From Candidatus Saccharicenans sp. (lineage in GTDB: Bacteria; Acidobacteriota; Aminicenantia; Aminicenantales; Saccharicenantaceae): a stretch of 64,000 nt of DNA. The notes under the pieces were generated by a model. The model was not told the origin of the DNA. It worked only from the letters and a program-made list of their open reading frames with translations, and searched no databases. Each line of letters starts with the position of its first letter. Position 1 is the first letter of the stretch. The position numbers were made by a program, and so were the translations under genes. Where the stretch lies: NCBI GenBank assembly GCA_024653215.1, contig JANLFU010000005.1:62001-126000 (forward strand). The letters are read 5' to 3'. Shown here one piece after another: positions 55,833 to 64,000 of this stretch.

Positions 55833-58025
55833 CTATCTGCCGAAAAGGTTTTTTATGTGGTAAGGTCCTATGGTCAGATCCAGGCTGTCGGTCACCGTTT
55901 CCCAGCTGGCCGACTCGGCAATCTGACCGTCTTTCAGAACGGCCTTGATCTTGTACTCGAAATTGAACTGCTCACCGCTGGCCATTGGCATGTAAACCGT
56001 AACCAGCTCTTTAAGCTTGTTCTTGTTGAAATCAATTCCGGTCACCAGACCGCTTCGGCCCTGAGCGCTTAGATATGGTGAACGAATCTCCACCCGGACC
56101 TTCTCCACCTCCAGCGGGCTGTCATAGGCCGCCGGGTCGAAAACGCTGGCCAGGACTTCCACCTGGAGCTTTCTCATCCTTTCTATGTAAGAAACCACTT
56201 CAATGTTGCTCCAGATCTTATCCAGGCAGGGCTGGCAGTTGAAATCGGGTTCGATTTCCATCCAGAAACTGCGGGCATACTGTTTGAAGAAGGCATCGAC
56301 CTTGGGACTGGCCGGCTGGCCAACCTCGTCCTTGACCAGGAGTCCCTCGGCTTCCTGGACCTTGTCCTTGTCCAGTTTCTTCTCGAGTTCGCTTTTCAAC
56401 GCTCCGAGGCTTTTCTCCAGAAGGGAACTCTTTTTCTTGGGTGCGGGAGGAGCGGTGGGAAAAGCCTTCCGGTATTCAGCCAGCAGCAACCCCCTGGGCA
56501 CAAACTGGACTTCCAGGTCCAGGGCCTGCCCCGGCTGGATTACAGTTTCCTTAAGGCACTTAAGGTTCTTGTAGACATCCTCGCCGTTGGGCAGCCTGAA
56601 GCGCAGGCTGACCGAATTAACTTTAATCGGAAAATCCGAAAGGTTCCTGACGCCGTGTAGATAGAGAACGGAATTCTTCTCGTCTATGGAAAAGCCGAGC
56701 TCTTCCACTCCCGAATACCAGCGGCCGGTAAAGTATTTTAGGCCAACCCTGATGGGAATCTCCCGCTCAACCGTCCCGGACTTAATTTTCATCCCGGCGG
56801 TCAACCCTTCTTTTTCCAGAAGCGGCTTCAGTTCGGCGAGGGTGTCCGGAGCCATGGCAATGTTGATTGGCAATTCTGTTTCCAGGGAACCAAAACTCGG
56901 GATCCTGATATTCTCGATTTCCCAGTCTTCCCAGCCCTGCATGTCTATTATGGCCGCTTCATCATAGGGCAGAGAGCGCAGGACCGCCTGTTGCCCCCTG
57001 GCCGCCTTCAGGGCTTCCTCCATCAGCTTGACATCGGCCGGGTCAACGTTGGCCTTAAGGGTCATAGTTGTCTTAACCCTCTGGTCGTTGGTCCAGACAG
57101 CACTTATCCGGTAGCCTCCGGCGGCCCTGTCCCGGACCAGGTTGATTTCCCGGGGAAGGTAATAATAGGTGTTCGGCTTTTCGTTATCCTTGAAAACCCG
57201 GTTGAGCAGGGTCATTGGCTCTTCTATGTTCAGGGGACCAATGTCCTCGACTTTATGACGACTCGGGGCCACTCCGGCCGGGTTAAGGGGGATGGTCTTT
57301 ATGATGGAAGGTTTAACCAGCTGCAGGTCAACCCCACCGGCCGGTTTCTGCGGGGTGGTGGCCTGGACTTTGGTTTTGCTAAGGTCAGCCACCTGGCCAA
57401 CTTTCTGGACGGCCAGAGGAGCATAGATAGACGCAGAACCCCAGACCGCCCAATCCTGGACTGACCTGCCGGCGGCGGACACCGACAGCCGGAAATCCAC
57501 GGTCGAGCCAGCATAGGGTGACAGGTCAACCGAAATCTGGTCCAGCTTTCCGTCATACCTGGCCGGAACCTCTGCTAACATCACCGCTCCGCCCCCGGCG
57601 CTAACTATGGAAACATAAAACTTGACGCCGTCGGACTGAGTGGCGCCTTTAAGAAAGCCCACGGTAGCCTTAAAGGTAGCGCCGGCGGGAATCTTGACTC
57701 CGGGAAAGACTCCGATGATGTTTCCGTCATTTTTCCATTCAGGATGGGTCTGAAGAACCTGGGGAATGGTCTGCCCATCCTCCAGAACGGCATTGGTCAC
57801 ATGCCGGGCAAAGCCACGGCTATCATTATCGGCACCGTTCCAGGGAAGTTCGCCGGCCGCGGAGATAGACCGGTACCATTTGGCCTCAGGGGCTTTTTTC
57901 ACAAAATCATAAACGACGACATCGGCTGCTTTCAGCCCGCAAGTCACAACCAGGGCCGAGACCAGTAATATGAAGATCGGGAAGTAAGAAACCATACCCC
58001 CCCTTCTTGTTGACCAGAAATTCAT
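55833..58025 (-). CDS. Cassette protein 1: long exported member with an extra N-terminal beta domain
   Basis: ATG 58025 (MNFWSTRRGGMVSYF) follows CGAAAGGAGATTGAA; 730 aa with a signal peptide ending near GLKAADVV. Residues about 35-205 form an added beta-sandwich-like domain resembling carbohydrate-binding jelly rolls (VGFLKGATQSDGVKFYVSIV, VDFRLSVSAAGRSVQDWAVW); this likeness is only by pattern. The cassette signature follows in altered form (VFKDNEKPNTYYYLPREINL), then a CxxC pair (FNCQPCLDK) near 610 and one C-terminal beta module ending ASWETVTDSLDLTIG. It is the first gene of the operon, behind a long leader. Confidence 0.82.
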   Translation of the reverse strand: MNFWSTRRGGMVSYFPIFILLVSALVVTCGLKAADVVVYDFVKKAPEAKWYRSISAAGELPWNGADNDSRGFARHVTNAVLEDGQTIPQVLQTHPEWKNDGNIIGVFPGVKIPAGATFKATVGFLKGATQSDGVKFYVSIVSAGGGAVMLAEVPARYDGKLDQISVDLSPYAGSTVDFRLSVSAAGRSVQDWAVWGSASIYAPLAVQKVGQVADLSKTKVQATTPQKPAGGVDLQLVKPSIIKTIPLNPAGVAPSRHKVEDIGPLNIEEPMTLLNRVFKDNEKPNTYYYLPREINLVRDRAAGGYRISAVWTNDQRVKTTMTLKANVDPADVKLMEEALKAARGQQAVLRSLPYDEAAIIDMQGWEDWEIENIRIPSFGSLETELPINIAMAPDTLAELKPLLEKEGLTAGMKIKSGTVEREIPIRVGLKYFTGRWYSGVEELGFSIDEKNSVLYLHGVRNLSDFPIKVNSVSLRFRLPNGEDVYKNLKCLKETVIQPGQALDLEVQFVPRGLLLAEYRKAFPTAPPAPKKKSSLLEKSLGALKSELEKKLDKDKVQEAEGLLVKDEVGQPASPKVDAFFKQYARSFWMEIEPDFNCQPCLDKIWSNIEVVSYIERMRKLQVEVLASVFDPAAYDSPLEVEKVRVEIRSPYLSAQGRSGLVTGIDFNKNKLKELVTVYMPMASGEQFNFEYKIKAVLKDGQIAESASWETVTDSLDLTIGPYHIKNLFGR

Positions 58026-58599
58026 TTCAATCTCCTTTCGTGACAAAATTAAATGGCCGCCTTTCTTGAGAGCGGTCGAGAATCACGGGACATGAAACCC
58101 AGGGTAAGGATTTCTGGGGAAGGTAAAATTAAGGAGATGGGAAGCAAAATATTGCTTGCCCTTTCCTCTGATAAGGCGCCCCGCACCATTGCCTCATGAC
58201 TTCCTTTTTAAGATGAAACAATGCTAACACGCCGCTCAAAAGACTGTCAAGGAAATTTTGGCCCGGGCATGGCCCTAAATTATGAGCAAACTTGATTCGT
58301 CAGGGCGAAAAAAGAGGCCTGGGCAACGGAGGACAACAAAATTTATCCCTTGGGGCAGGACTCCAAGGCCGTGTCAATATTTATGATATAACCCGCTAAT
58401 TTCTTTTAATATTCCCTACGCCCCCCGGCTCTTCTGGCGGCATCCAGTGCGTTCACCATAGTCCCCTCTTCAATTTTCCAGAATAATGGGAAGGCGGCAA
58501 AGACGCCGGTTGAATCGGGCAACTAAACCAAAATACCTCGACCCCTAATTTTCTCAGATATCCAATGAGGAAAATTGCCAGACTTAAGCGGGCTGCCCC
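58026..58599. other. Leader and upstream region of the six-gene cassette
   Basis: No gene is supported in these 574 bases. The first 190 bases would be the untranslated leader if the promoter at 58222-58250 is used. I found no riboswitch I recognise in it. The remainder is the spacer to the HD-domain gene, which ends at 58600 on the same strand. Confidence 0.5.
58222..58250 (-). promoter_or_regulatory. Putative promoter of the six-gene cassette
   Basis: On the minus strand TTGACA (58250-58245) is followed after 17 bases by TTAGCA (58227-58222), preceded by TG. The same TG-TTAnnn form follows TTGACT ahead of secA and the AOR gene. The next gene start is about 200 bases downstream. Confidence 0.55.
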
Positions 58600-59148
58600 T
58601 CAGGCCAGGCCCAGGTCCTGGTCTATCCCCTGCATGGCCTGCAGGCAGATGGTTAGGAATTCATCCAGGCTGAGCCCCAGGTTGGCGCACTGTTCAATCT
58701 CTTCCCGTCGGGCCCCGCGGGCAAAGTGCTTTTCCTTGTAACGCCGCTTGAGAAACTCCAAGTCCACGGCCTTCAGCTTCTTGTCTGGATGCATCAGGGT
58801 GGCAGCAATAATCAGGCCCGTGGTCGGGTCAGCCGAGTAAATGGACCAGTCCATGGCGCTCTGGCAGGGAACGCGACCGGCATGGGCCTGAATGGCCTGG
58901 ATGACCTCGGCCGGCAGGTTGTAGGCGGCCAGCATCTTTATGGTTTCGGTGGTATGTAGCTCCGGGCTCTTCTCGGTCAGCTCGTAATCCAGGTCGTGCA
59001 GCAGCCCGGCCAGGCCCCAGAGTTCTTCATCTCCACCCAGCCGCCGGGCCAGGCCTTTCATGCAGGCTTCCACGGCCAGGCAGTGCTTGACCAGGTTCTT
59101 GTTATGGAGATGCTGTTTGACCAGTTCTAAGGCTTCTTCCCTGTTCAT
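58600..59148 (-). CDS. HD-domain phosphohydrolase-like protein
   Basis: ATG 59148 (MNREEALELVKQHL) follows AAAGGAGCCAAAG and gives 182 aa; an earlier start in frame would overlap the deacetylase gene. The HD motif is LLHDLDYEL (about 62-70), with an N-terminal metal histidine in NLVKHCLAVEACM and a later HAGR. This is the small HDIG-type subgroup of metal-dependent phosphohydrolases, substrate unknown. It starts 20 bases after the stop of the deacetylase-propeller gene and is probably co-transcribed with it. Confidence 0.88.
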   Translation of the reverse strand: MNREEALELVKQHLHNKNLVKHCLAVEACMKGLARRLGGDEELWGLAGLLHDLDYELTEKSPELHTTETIKMLAAYNLPAEVIQAIQAHAGRVPCQSAMDWSIYSADPTTGLIIAATLMHPDKKLKAVDLEFLKRRYKEKHFARGARREEIEQCANLGLSLDEFLTICLQAMQGIDQDLGLA

Positions 59149-59167
59149 CTTTGGCTCCTTTCCTGGA

Positions 59168-61468
59168 CTAATCTCCGGCAAAAGAAGTGATATTATAACT
59201 TATCTCCGCTTTTTTGCTCAGCCTTTTATCAAAAACCCGAACGCCTATGGTATATTCTCCCGGCTCAGCCGGAAGCCAGGTCCAGGTATTTTCGCTGGAA
59301 TCCTTCCTTACCCGCCTTTCCGGGCCGCCCCCCTGCCTGAGATAGAACTCATAGCGCGGTTTTTCCCAGCCATCCGCCAGCACAGAAAACACCACCCGCC
59401 GGCCGGCCGGTTGCGGAGACTCTTTTGAAGGCCTGATGATAATTCGTGGTTCTTTTTTTAAGGCATAGACCAGGCTCAAATCCTGCCGGTAATCATAAGC
59501 TCCGACCACAAGCAGGTTCCCGGCCACATTTGGGTCGGCTTTAATCTCAAAGCTGAGGACGGTCTCAGAAGATTTACGTCCGGTTTTCAAGTTGAAGCCA
59601 TAAAGGACCTGCCCGGCCGGGATGATTATTTCCTCTCCGAATATGGCCGGACTGAACGAGGACCGGGCCGGCACAGTCTGCCACCACAGGATATCGCCGC
59701 CCGATTTCTTCAATTTATAGAGAATCCCGCCCGGGGTCAAAGCGTAAAGATACCGGCCGTTATCCAGGAGAAAATCAAGGCGCTGGCCGGCCAACTTCAG
59801 CTTCCAGCAAATTTTTCTCTTGGCCAGGTCAAAGCAGACCAGCTGGCCGGAAGCCGTGGCCAGGTACAATCTATTTCTGCTGTCAGCCTGTATCCCGGTA
59901 ATTTCCTCCCTCAAATTAAGCCTCGAAATCTGCCTGCCAGTCCTTAAATCAAAACCGGAAATCTCGCCAGAAATCAGGGCCACCATCATCTCCGAAGCCG
60001 AGGCTGCGGCTGGTCCAGTAGCTTGTGCCGGCAGGTCCTGGCCCCAGAGCAATTCGCCTGTCTTCGGGTTTCGCCCTTCAAGCTTTTTTCTGAATAACAG
60101 AATTAGAGTGCCTGCGTCTGACAACGAAACGGCCAGCGGGGCCGCTTTAAGCTCAAAACTGGAGTCTCCTGCCTTTCCGGTTTCCGCCTCGATGAAATAA
60201 ACCCCGTGTCCACAAACCAGCCAGAAACCGCCCTGAACGGCCAGAAGCTTCGCCTTTTCGGCCTGCGGTAATGAAAATGAATTCAGATTTTGCCCGCTTT
60301 CCAGGTCAACCAGTCGAAGATCCAATCTTTCAAAAGAATCAAATACTGCCAGCACCCGGTTTCCTGAGGCTGCCAGTCCCGGCATCCTGCCCCTGTTCCA
60401 TCCCACCCAGGCTCTGGTCAGAGGAAAGTTCGGAATTTCAGAAACAATATCGGAGGTTTTTTGAGCCCGTGGCTGACCCCCCGGAACATCATCTTTCTGG
60501 CCGGCTTTCTGGGGCCGGGCGGCCTCGCCAGCGCTAACCTTATCTTTCTGATCGGATTGAGATACTTCGGAAACGGCCTCTAACCGATCTTGCCCGGCAA
60601 TTTCCGGGTCCCCGACGGCAACCGGACTCAATCCACCATTCTCCTTTTCTGCCGTTCCCGCCGAAAGTAATTCATCTATCCTGACAGGAGAATAACCACG
60701 CTCGCGGAGGTCATCTACAAGCTGACCCAGCCAGAAATAGAATAAATCCGTCCTGTCCGGGGCCACCCCCAGGTGAACCAGGATTATGAAGCCGTTAAGG
60801 CCAGAAGCGGACGAAGCTTCATAATCCAGAAGCTGTCGATAAATTTTTTCGGAGGAGCGGTAGTTCGGCATATCGGGAGTGGTATAGTCGGCGTTGGTCA
60901 TAAGCCCCGGCGTAAAATTCACGATAACCGCACCGGCCGCAGCAGCCCAGTCAGCAATCTCCTGGTTATACCATTCGTAAGGCGGCATGAAATACCTGGC
61001 CCGGCTGCGGTCAATCCCGAACCTGGCCAGCTCTTCATAGTTGGCCTCGAGGTCGGCCAGGAATTCTTCCCTGGTCACCAGGGTTTTCTGCCGGTCCTGC
61101 CAGTCGCAATAAAGAAGATGGCGGTCGGAATGTGGTCCCACGTAATGGCCGTTACTGACCATGGCCTCTACCAGGGACCGGAATTCCGGGCGGCGCAGGA
61201 AATTACCGGTCAGAAAAAAGGAAGCCTTGATGCCCTTCCGTTCGAGCTCGGCCAGGATGTATTCGCCTCCCTCGCCGTAAGAATCGGCGGTAAAAACCAG
61301 GGCCACCCGCTTCCCGTCAACCGGGCCGCGCACCACTCCCCCCTGGACATAGGTCAGGTCCTGGGCCAATATCAGGCCGGATAGAAAAGCCAGCAAGGCC
61401 GGAAGCAACAAGATCCGGATTTTCCGAAAAACATCCCTGCTGATAAGTTTGATCATCCTATCTGTCAT
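59168..61468 (-). CDS. Polysaccharide deacetylase fused to a beta-propeller and Ig-like tail
   Basis: A 766-aa exported protein: signal peptide about 1-36, NodB-type deacetylase domain about 50-270, a charged Lys/Gln/Asp-rich linker (about 275-345), a PQQ/WD-like propeller (about 350-670; blades such as LVDLESGQNLNSF, GFDLRTGRQISRL, YGFNLKTGRKSSE) and a C-terminal Ig-like domain ending EISYNITS. In the deacetylase, motif 1 is FTADSYGEGG where TFDDG is usual, so the second Asp (a metal ligand) is Ser; the His pair HSDRH is kept. It may be a deacetylase subgroup with altered metal site or a sugar-binding protein. Confidence 0.85.
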   Translation of the reverse strand: MTDRMIKLISRDVFRKIRILLLPALLAFLSGLILAQDLTYVQGGVVRGPVDGKRVALVFTADSYGEGGEYILAELERKGIKASFFLTGNFLRRPEFRSLVEAMVSNGHYVGPHSDRHLLYCDWQDRQKTLVTREEFLADLEANYEELARFGIDRSRARYFMPPYEWYNQEIADWAAAAGAVIVNFTPGLMTNADYTTPDMPNYRSSEKIYRQLLDYEASSASGLNGFIILVHLGVAPDRTDLFYFWLGQLVDDLRERGYSPVRIDELLSAGTAEKENGGLSPVAVGDPEIAGQDRLEAVSEVSQSDQKDKVSAGEAARPQKAGQKDDVPGGQPRAQKTSDIVSEIPNFPLTRAWVGWNRGRMPGLAASGNRVLAVFDSFERLDLRLVDLESGQNLNSFSLPQAEKAKLLAVQGGFWLVCGHGVYFIEAETGKAGDSSFELKAAPLAVSLSDAGTLILLFRKKLEGRNPKTGELLWGQDLPAQATGPAAASASEMMVALISGEISGFDLRTGRQISRLNLREEITGIQADSRNRLYLATASGQLVCFDLAKRKICWKLKLAGQRLDFLLDNGRYLYALTPGGILYKLKKSGGDILWWQTVPARSSFSPAIFGEEIIIPAGQVLYGFNLKTGRKSSETVLSFEIKADPNVAGNLLVVGAYDYRQDLSLVYALKKEPRIIIRPSKESPQPAGRRVVFSVLADGWEKPRYEFYLRQGGGPERRVRKDSSENTWTWLPAEPGEYTIGVRVFDKRLSKKAEISYNITSFAGD

Positions 61469-61563
61469 GGACTCCAGAAATTATGGTTTAATTCTAATCA
61501 AAGCCCCAGCCCGGTGCAAACGCGGGCTTTACTAATATCTTCCAGGCTGATATTATTTTTTCA

Positions 61564-61791
61564 ATGGTTAATTACATACTGCTCTATAAAATCAGGAAAC
61601 TGGTTAAGCAGATCCTGAAAGAAAAAATTGAAGACGGCGAAATAGCCACCACTCCCCGTTCCTGCCTGGGCTGCCTGGCCGACGAGCTGAGCTGGGAAAT
61701 TTATTACCTTTTCAAGGAAAGAGAAGAAGGCAAGAAGGGTGAAAGTGACCAGGCTGATAAAGATAAAGAAAAAACTGAAGAACCTGAGTGA
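61564..61791 (+). CDS. Small charged protein of unknown function
   Basis: A 75-aa protein, MVNYILLYKIRKLVKQILKE at the start and a very acidic/basic tail (KGESDQADKDKEKTEEPE). A CLGC pair in the middle (TPRSCLGCLADELSWE) could bind a metal. There is no good ribosome binding site, only a T-rich stretch, so the start is uncertain. It is divergent from the deacetylase gene. No family is recognised; coding is likely but not certain. Confidence 0.5.
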   Translation: MVNYILLYKIRKLVKQILKEKIEDGEIATTPRSCLGCLADELSWEIYYLFKEREEGKKGESDQADKDKEKTEEPE

Positions 61792-62104
61792 GAGCGCGGG
61801 GATCCCTTCTCAGATAAAAATCAATTCGCCATCAGGTTATCTTTAATTTATATGAATCATTTTTCTCAAGCAATAAATTCAGCCGGCGTTTCTCTGACTA
61901 TCATTAGACTATCATTAATATTAAGTTAGCCCGGGATTCTTAAGTTGTATCCTGTTCTGGCAATTTAAAGCCAGGGATCTTTCTTCTTGAGGACCGGTCG
62001 GGTCATGATTCTCCCGACAGGTTAGCCTCAACCTAACCCTGTCCAGGATAAAATTAGAAAATATGTTGTTGACCTTAAGCAAGCAGCCCTAGAAAGTGGC
62101 CAGC
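61792..62104. other. Spacer between the small charged protein and rarA
   Basis: 313 bases without a supported gene. It includes a perfect 11-base tandem pair (GACTATCATTA twice, 61896-61917) and one isolated ATATGAA half-site at about 61850; neither looks functional on its own. Confidence 0.4.
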
Positions 62105-63436
62105 TCAGTCCTTTTTTCCGGAATTTTCCTGGCGGATTTTTTCCTTCAGGGCTTCCCACCAGTCAATTCTCTTCTTGATTTCCTTTTCAAAACCGAGATT
62201 TCCAGGCTGGTAGTAGCGACGGCCCCTCAACCGCTCCGGAAAAGTCTCCATGTCGGTGGTGGACAGCGGGTGGTCATGAGCGTATTGATATTCCTGGCCG
62301 TAGCCTATCTCTTTCATCAGCGGGGTTACCGGGTTGCGGATGTGGAGCGGTACCGGCTCATATGGGCTTTCTTCCACGTCCTTCATGGCCTGGCCAAAGG
62401 CCACGTAAATTCGATTGCTCTTGGGCGCAGAGGCCAGATAGACCACAGCCTCGGCCAGGGCCAGTTCTCCCTCGGGCGAACCCAGGAAATCATAGGCTTC
62501 CTTGGCCCTCAGGGCCACGGCCAGGGCCTGCGGGTCGGCCAGGCCCACATCTTCCGAAGCGAAACGGATCAATCTCCTGGCGATATAGAGCGGGTCTTCG
62601 CCGGCATAGAGCATCCGGGCCAGCCAGTAGAGAGAAGCATCAACATCGGAGTTGCGAAGGCTCTTGTGCAGGGCGGAAATCAGGTTGAAATGTTCTTCCC
62701 CGGCCTTGTCATAGAGCAAGATCCGCTTCTGCAGGGCTTCCTCCACTTCCCGGGCGGTAATTTCCTGGCCCCTGGTCAGGCTGGCCGCGATCTCCAGGGC
62801 GTTGAGAATCCGCCGGGCATCGCCGTTGGACTGGTCGAGCAGCAGCTTCAGGGCCTCATCGTTGATCCGGAGTTTGAGCCGGCCGAGACCGTTAACCTCG
62901 TCGGTCAGGGCATCATCGACGATTTTTTTCAGGGCAGCTTCATCCAGCGGTTTTAAGACCAGGACCTTGGTCCGGGAAAGCAGCGGGGCAATGACTTCAA
63001 AGGATGGGTTTTCGGTGGTCGAGCCGAAAAGGATGACATCTCCCCTTTCCACGTAGGGTAGAAAGGCTGATTGCTGGGCCTTGTTGAAGCGATGGATTTC
63101 ATCTATGAAGATGATTATCGGCTTGCCATATAGCTTTTTTTGCTGCTCGGCCTGGGCCATGACCTCTTTGATTTCTTTTATGCCGGAAAGAACGGCGCTG
63201 TAAAAAAGGCAGGTCAGGTCAAAATGCCTGGCCAGCATCATCCCCAGGGTGGTCTTCCCGGAACCGGGAGGGCCCCAGAAGATTATGGACACCAGGTGGC
63301 CCGATTCAATCAATTCGGACAGGATTTTGCCCGGTCCCAGCAGGTGTTCCTGGCCATAGAAGCGGTCTAAGGTCTGGGGCCGCATTCTCTCGGCCAGGGG
63401 GATATGTTGACTATCGACTTTGTCTGTTTTTTTCAT
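62105..63436 (-). CDS. rarA: Replication-associated recombination protein A (RarA/MgsA)
   Basis: RarA is an AAA+ ATPase that acts at stalled replication forks with SSB. The 443-aa protein has Walker [12 protein letters not shown] (about 54-64), Walker [16 protein letters not shown], sensor 1 [12 protein letters not shown], the arginine-finger region [13 protein letters not shown], and the MgsA C-terminal domain ([20 protein letters not shown] and [12 protein letters not shown]...[13 protein letters not shown]). Length and order are standard. The gene is alone on the minus strand. Confidence 0.97.
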   Translation of the reverse strand: MKKTDKVDSQHIPLAERMRPQTLDRFYGQEHLLGPGKILSELIESGHLVSIIFWGPPGSGKTTLGMMLARHFDLTCLFYSAVLSGIKEIKEVMAQAEQQKKLYGKPIIIFIDEIHRFNKAQQSAFLPYVERGDVILFGSTTENPSFEVIAPLLSRTKVLVLKPLDEAALKKIVDDALTDEVNGLGRLKLRINDEALKLLLDQSNGDARRILNALEIAASLTRGQEITAREVEEALQKRILLYDKAGEEHFNLISALHKSLRNSDVDASLYWLARMLYAGEDPLYIARRLIRFASEDVGLADPQALAVALRAKEAYDFLGSPEGELALAEAVVYLASAPKSNRIYVAFGQAMKDVEESPYEPVPLHIRNPVTPLMKEIGYGQEYQYAHDHPLSTTDMETFPERLRGRRYYQPGNLGFEKEIKKRIDWWEALKEKIRQENSGKKD

Positions 63437-63642
63437 CCGGGCTTTAGCCGCTCCTTAAATCATCCTCCACCGGGCATTTTTATTATAATATTCTTTCTCC
63501 CTTATTAAAAGTTAAGCGCCCCCTTTCCTTACCGCCACCATAATTTAGCTTCGATCAAAAACGACTTGAAAAACGGACCAAGGCCTCTTAAGATAAAGAA
63601 AATGAATTCTTTCCCTTTAACTTAATAACCGGGAGGCAAAAG

Positions 63643-64000
63643 ATGGGTGGTCCATTATCTCTTGTTCTCCGGGCCGTAGATGACAATACCCATTATCTGG
63701 AGATCGAAAGAAATGTCAGAATGAGGCGGAAAACGCTAATTCTGAGAATAGGATATCAGGGAGATCGGGGCTCTGAATCAGAGATCGAAGTAACGGAATG
63801 GGCCATGGTCAAGACCCTAAGACAATTGGATGTGGGCCGAGATGAACTTTTTTTTGATATCATGTTCAGCGATGAAATCAAAGAAAAGCTTTACCTAACT
63901 TTGCCCCTCGAAGTCTTCGGACTGTCACTGCGAGCTCAGCGATGCATGGATAGAGCCGGGATAAAGACTGTTGGTCAGCTCATCACATACAGCCCGTCTG
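63643..64000 (+). CDS. Protein with an RNA polymerase alpha-CTD-like segment, cut by the window edge
   Basis: An open frame of 119 codons runs from ATG 63643 (GGGAGGCAAAAG upstream) past the right edge. The first 85 residues (MGGPLSLVLRAVDDNTHYLE...) are unfamiliar and mixed alpha/beta. From about residue 92 the sequence LPLEVFGLSLRAQRCMDRAG followed by IKTVGQLITYS matches the helix-turn and helix-hairpin of the alpha C-terminal domain (compare LGLSVRAYNCLKRAGI in alpha subunits). Such stand-alone alpha-CTD proteins may act in transcription or DNA binding. The rest of the gene is needed to judge it. Confidence 0.7.
   Translation, partial: MGGPLSLVLRAVDDNTHYLEIERNVRMRRKTLILRIGYQGDRGSESEIEVTEWAMVKTLRQLDVGRDELFFDIMFSDEIKEKLYLTLPLEVFGLSLRAQRCMDRAGIKTVGQLITYSPS

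Noticed and set aside
61850-61870. ATATGAA half-site resembling the palindrome arm
   Set aside because: The second arm is missing (TCTCAAG instead of TTCATAT), so it does not meet the pattern of the other four copies.
61896-61917. Perfect tandem 11-base repeat GACTATCATTA
   Set aside because: Only two units, no partner gene or CRISPR-like spacing; likely a chance slippage product.

Overview
The window looks like chromosomal DNA of an anaerobic, GC-rich bacterium. It carries a tungsten-type aldehyde:ferredoxin oxidoreductase with its cofactor and tungstate-uptake genes, ferrous iron transport (FeoAB), a family S46 dipeptidyl peptidase and UvrB/UvrC, together with many secreted proteins that match no family I know. 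This content suggests the Acidobacteriota/Candidatus Aminicenantes neighbourhood. That is inference from gene content only; no rRNA or other phylogenetic marker was examined.

Layout. 1-2.0 kb: an unrecognised protein cut by the left edge, a lipoate/octanoate transferase, tRNA-Gly(CCC) and a bactofilin. 2.3-6.2 kb: uvrB and uvrC. 6.8-9.0 kb: feoAB on the minus strand. 9.2-16 kb: S46 peptidase, YjbQ, lactate permease, an AT-rich patch with an orphan gene, a LapA-like protein and an amino-acid permease. 16-20.1 kb: secA and guaB. 20.2-23.4 kb (minus): pspC-like gene, a deoxynucleoside-kinase-like gene and panBCD.

23.5-37.1 kb is a tungsten/pterin-cofactor island. On the plus strand lie the aldehyde:ferredoxin oxidoreductase, a MoaD-type sulfur carrier and an NAD(P)-dependent aldehyde dehydrogenase. 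On the minus strand lie moaA, moaC, a MOSC protein, mogA, mobB and a ThiF-like adenylyltransferase in one tight operon. Upstream of it is tupA-tupB-tupC-moeA, preceded by a leader that looks like a molybdenum/tungsten-cofactor riboswitch followed by an intrinsic terminator. A 20-bp palindrome of the form ATATGAA-N6-TTCATAT lies just upstream of moaA and over the start codon of the aldehyde dehydrogenase. It recurs at two other places in the window, which suggests one regulator links several of these units.

37.2-45.3 kb holds envelope and redox genes: a DUF481 porin-like protein, GlsB-type and DUF4126 membrane proteins, a BON-LysM protein, a double 4Fe-4S protein, a DUF6599-like lipoprotein, a Tat-exported DUF362 protein, DUF456 and a serine hydrolase.

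45.6-58.0 kb is the most unusual region. Six consecutive minus-strand genes encode exported proteins built from the same modules, probably transcribed from one promoter near 58.2 kb. All share an N-terminal signature around DHADP..YYY.P..PRLA (weaker in two members) and C-terminal beta-rich modules. Two of the proteins carry different TPR domains and Ala/Thr/Gln/Gly-rich linkers between otherwise nearly identical ends, and share a 739-bp direct repeat with about six differences. I know no function for them.

58.6-64 kb: an HD-domain protein, a polysaccharide deacetylase fused to a beta-propeller, a small charged protein, rarA, and the start of a protein ending in an RNA-polymerase alpha-CTD-like segment, cut by the right edge. 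No CRISPR array, insertion sequence or prophage was seen.
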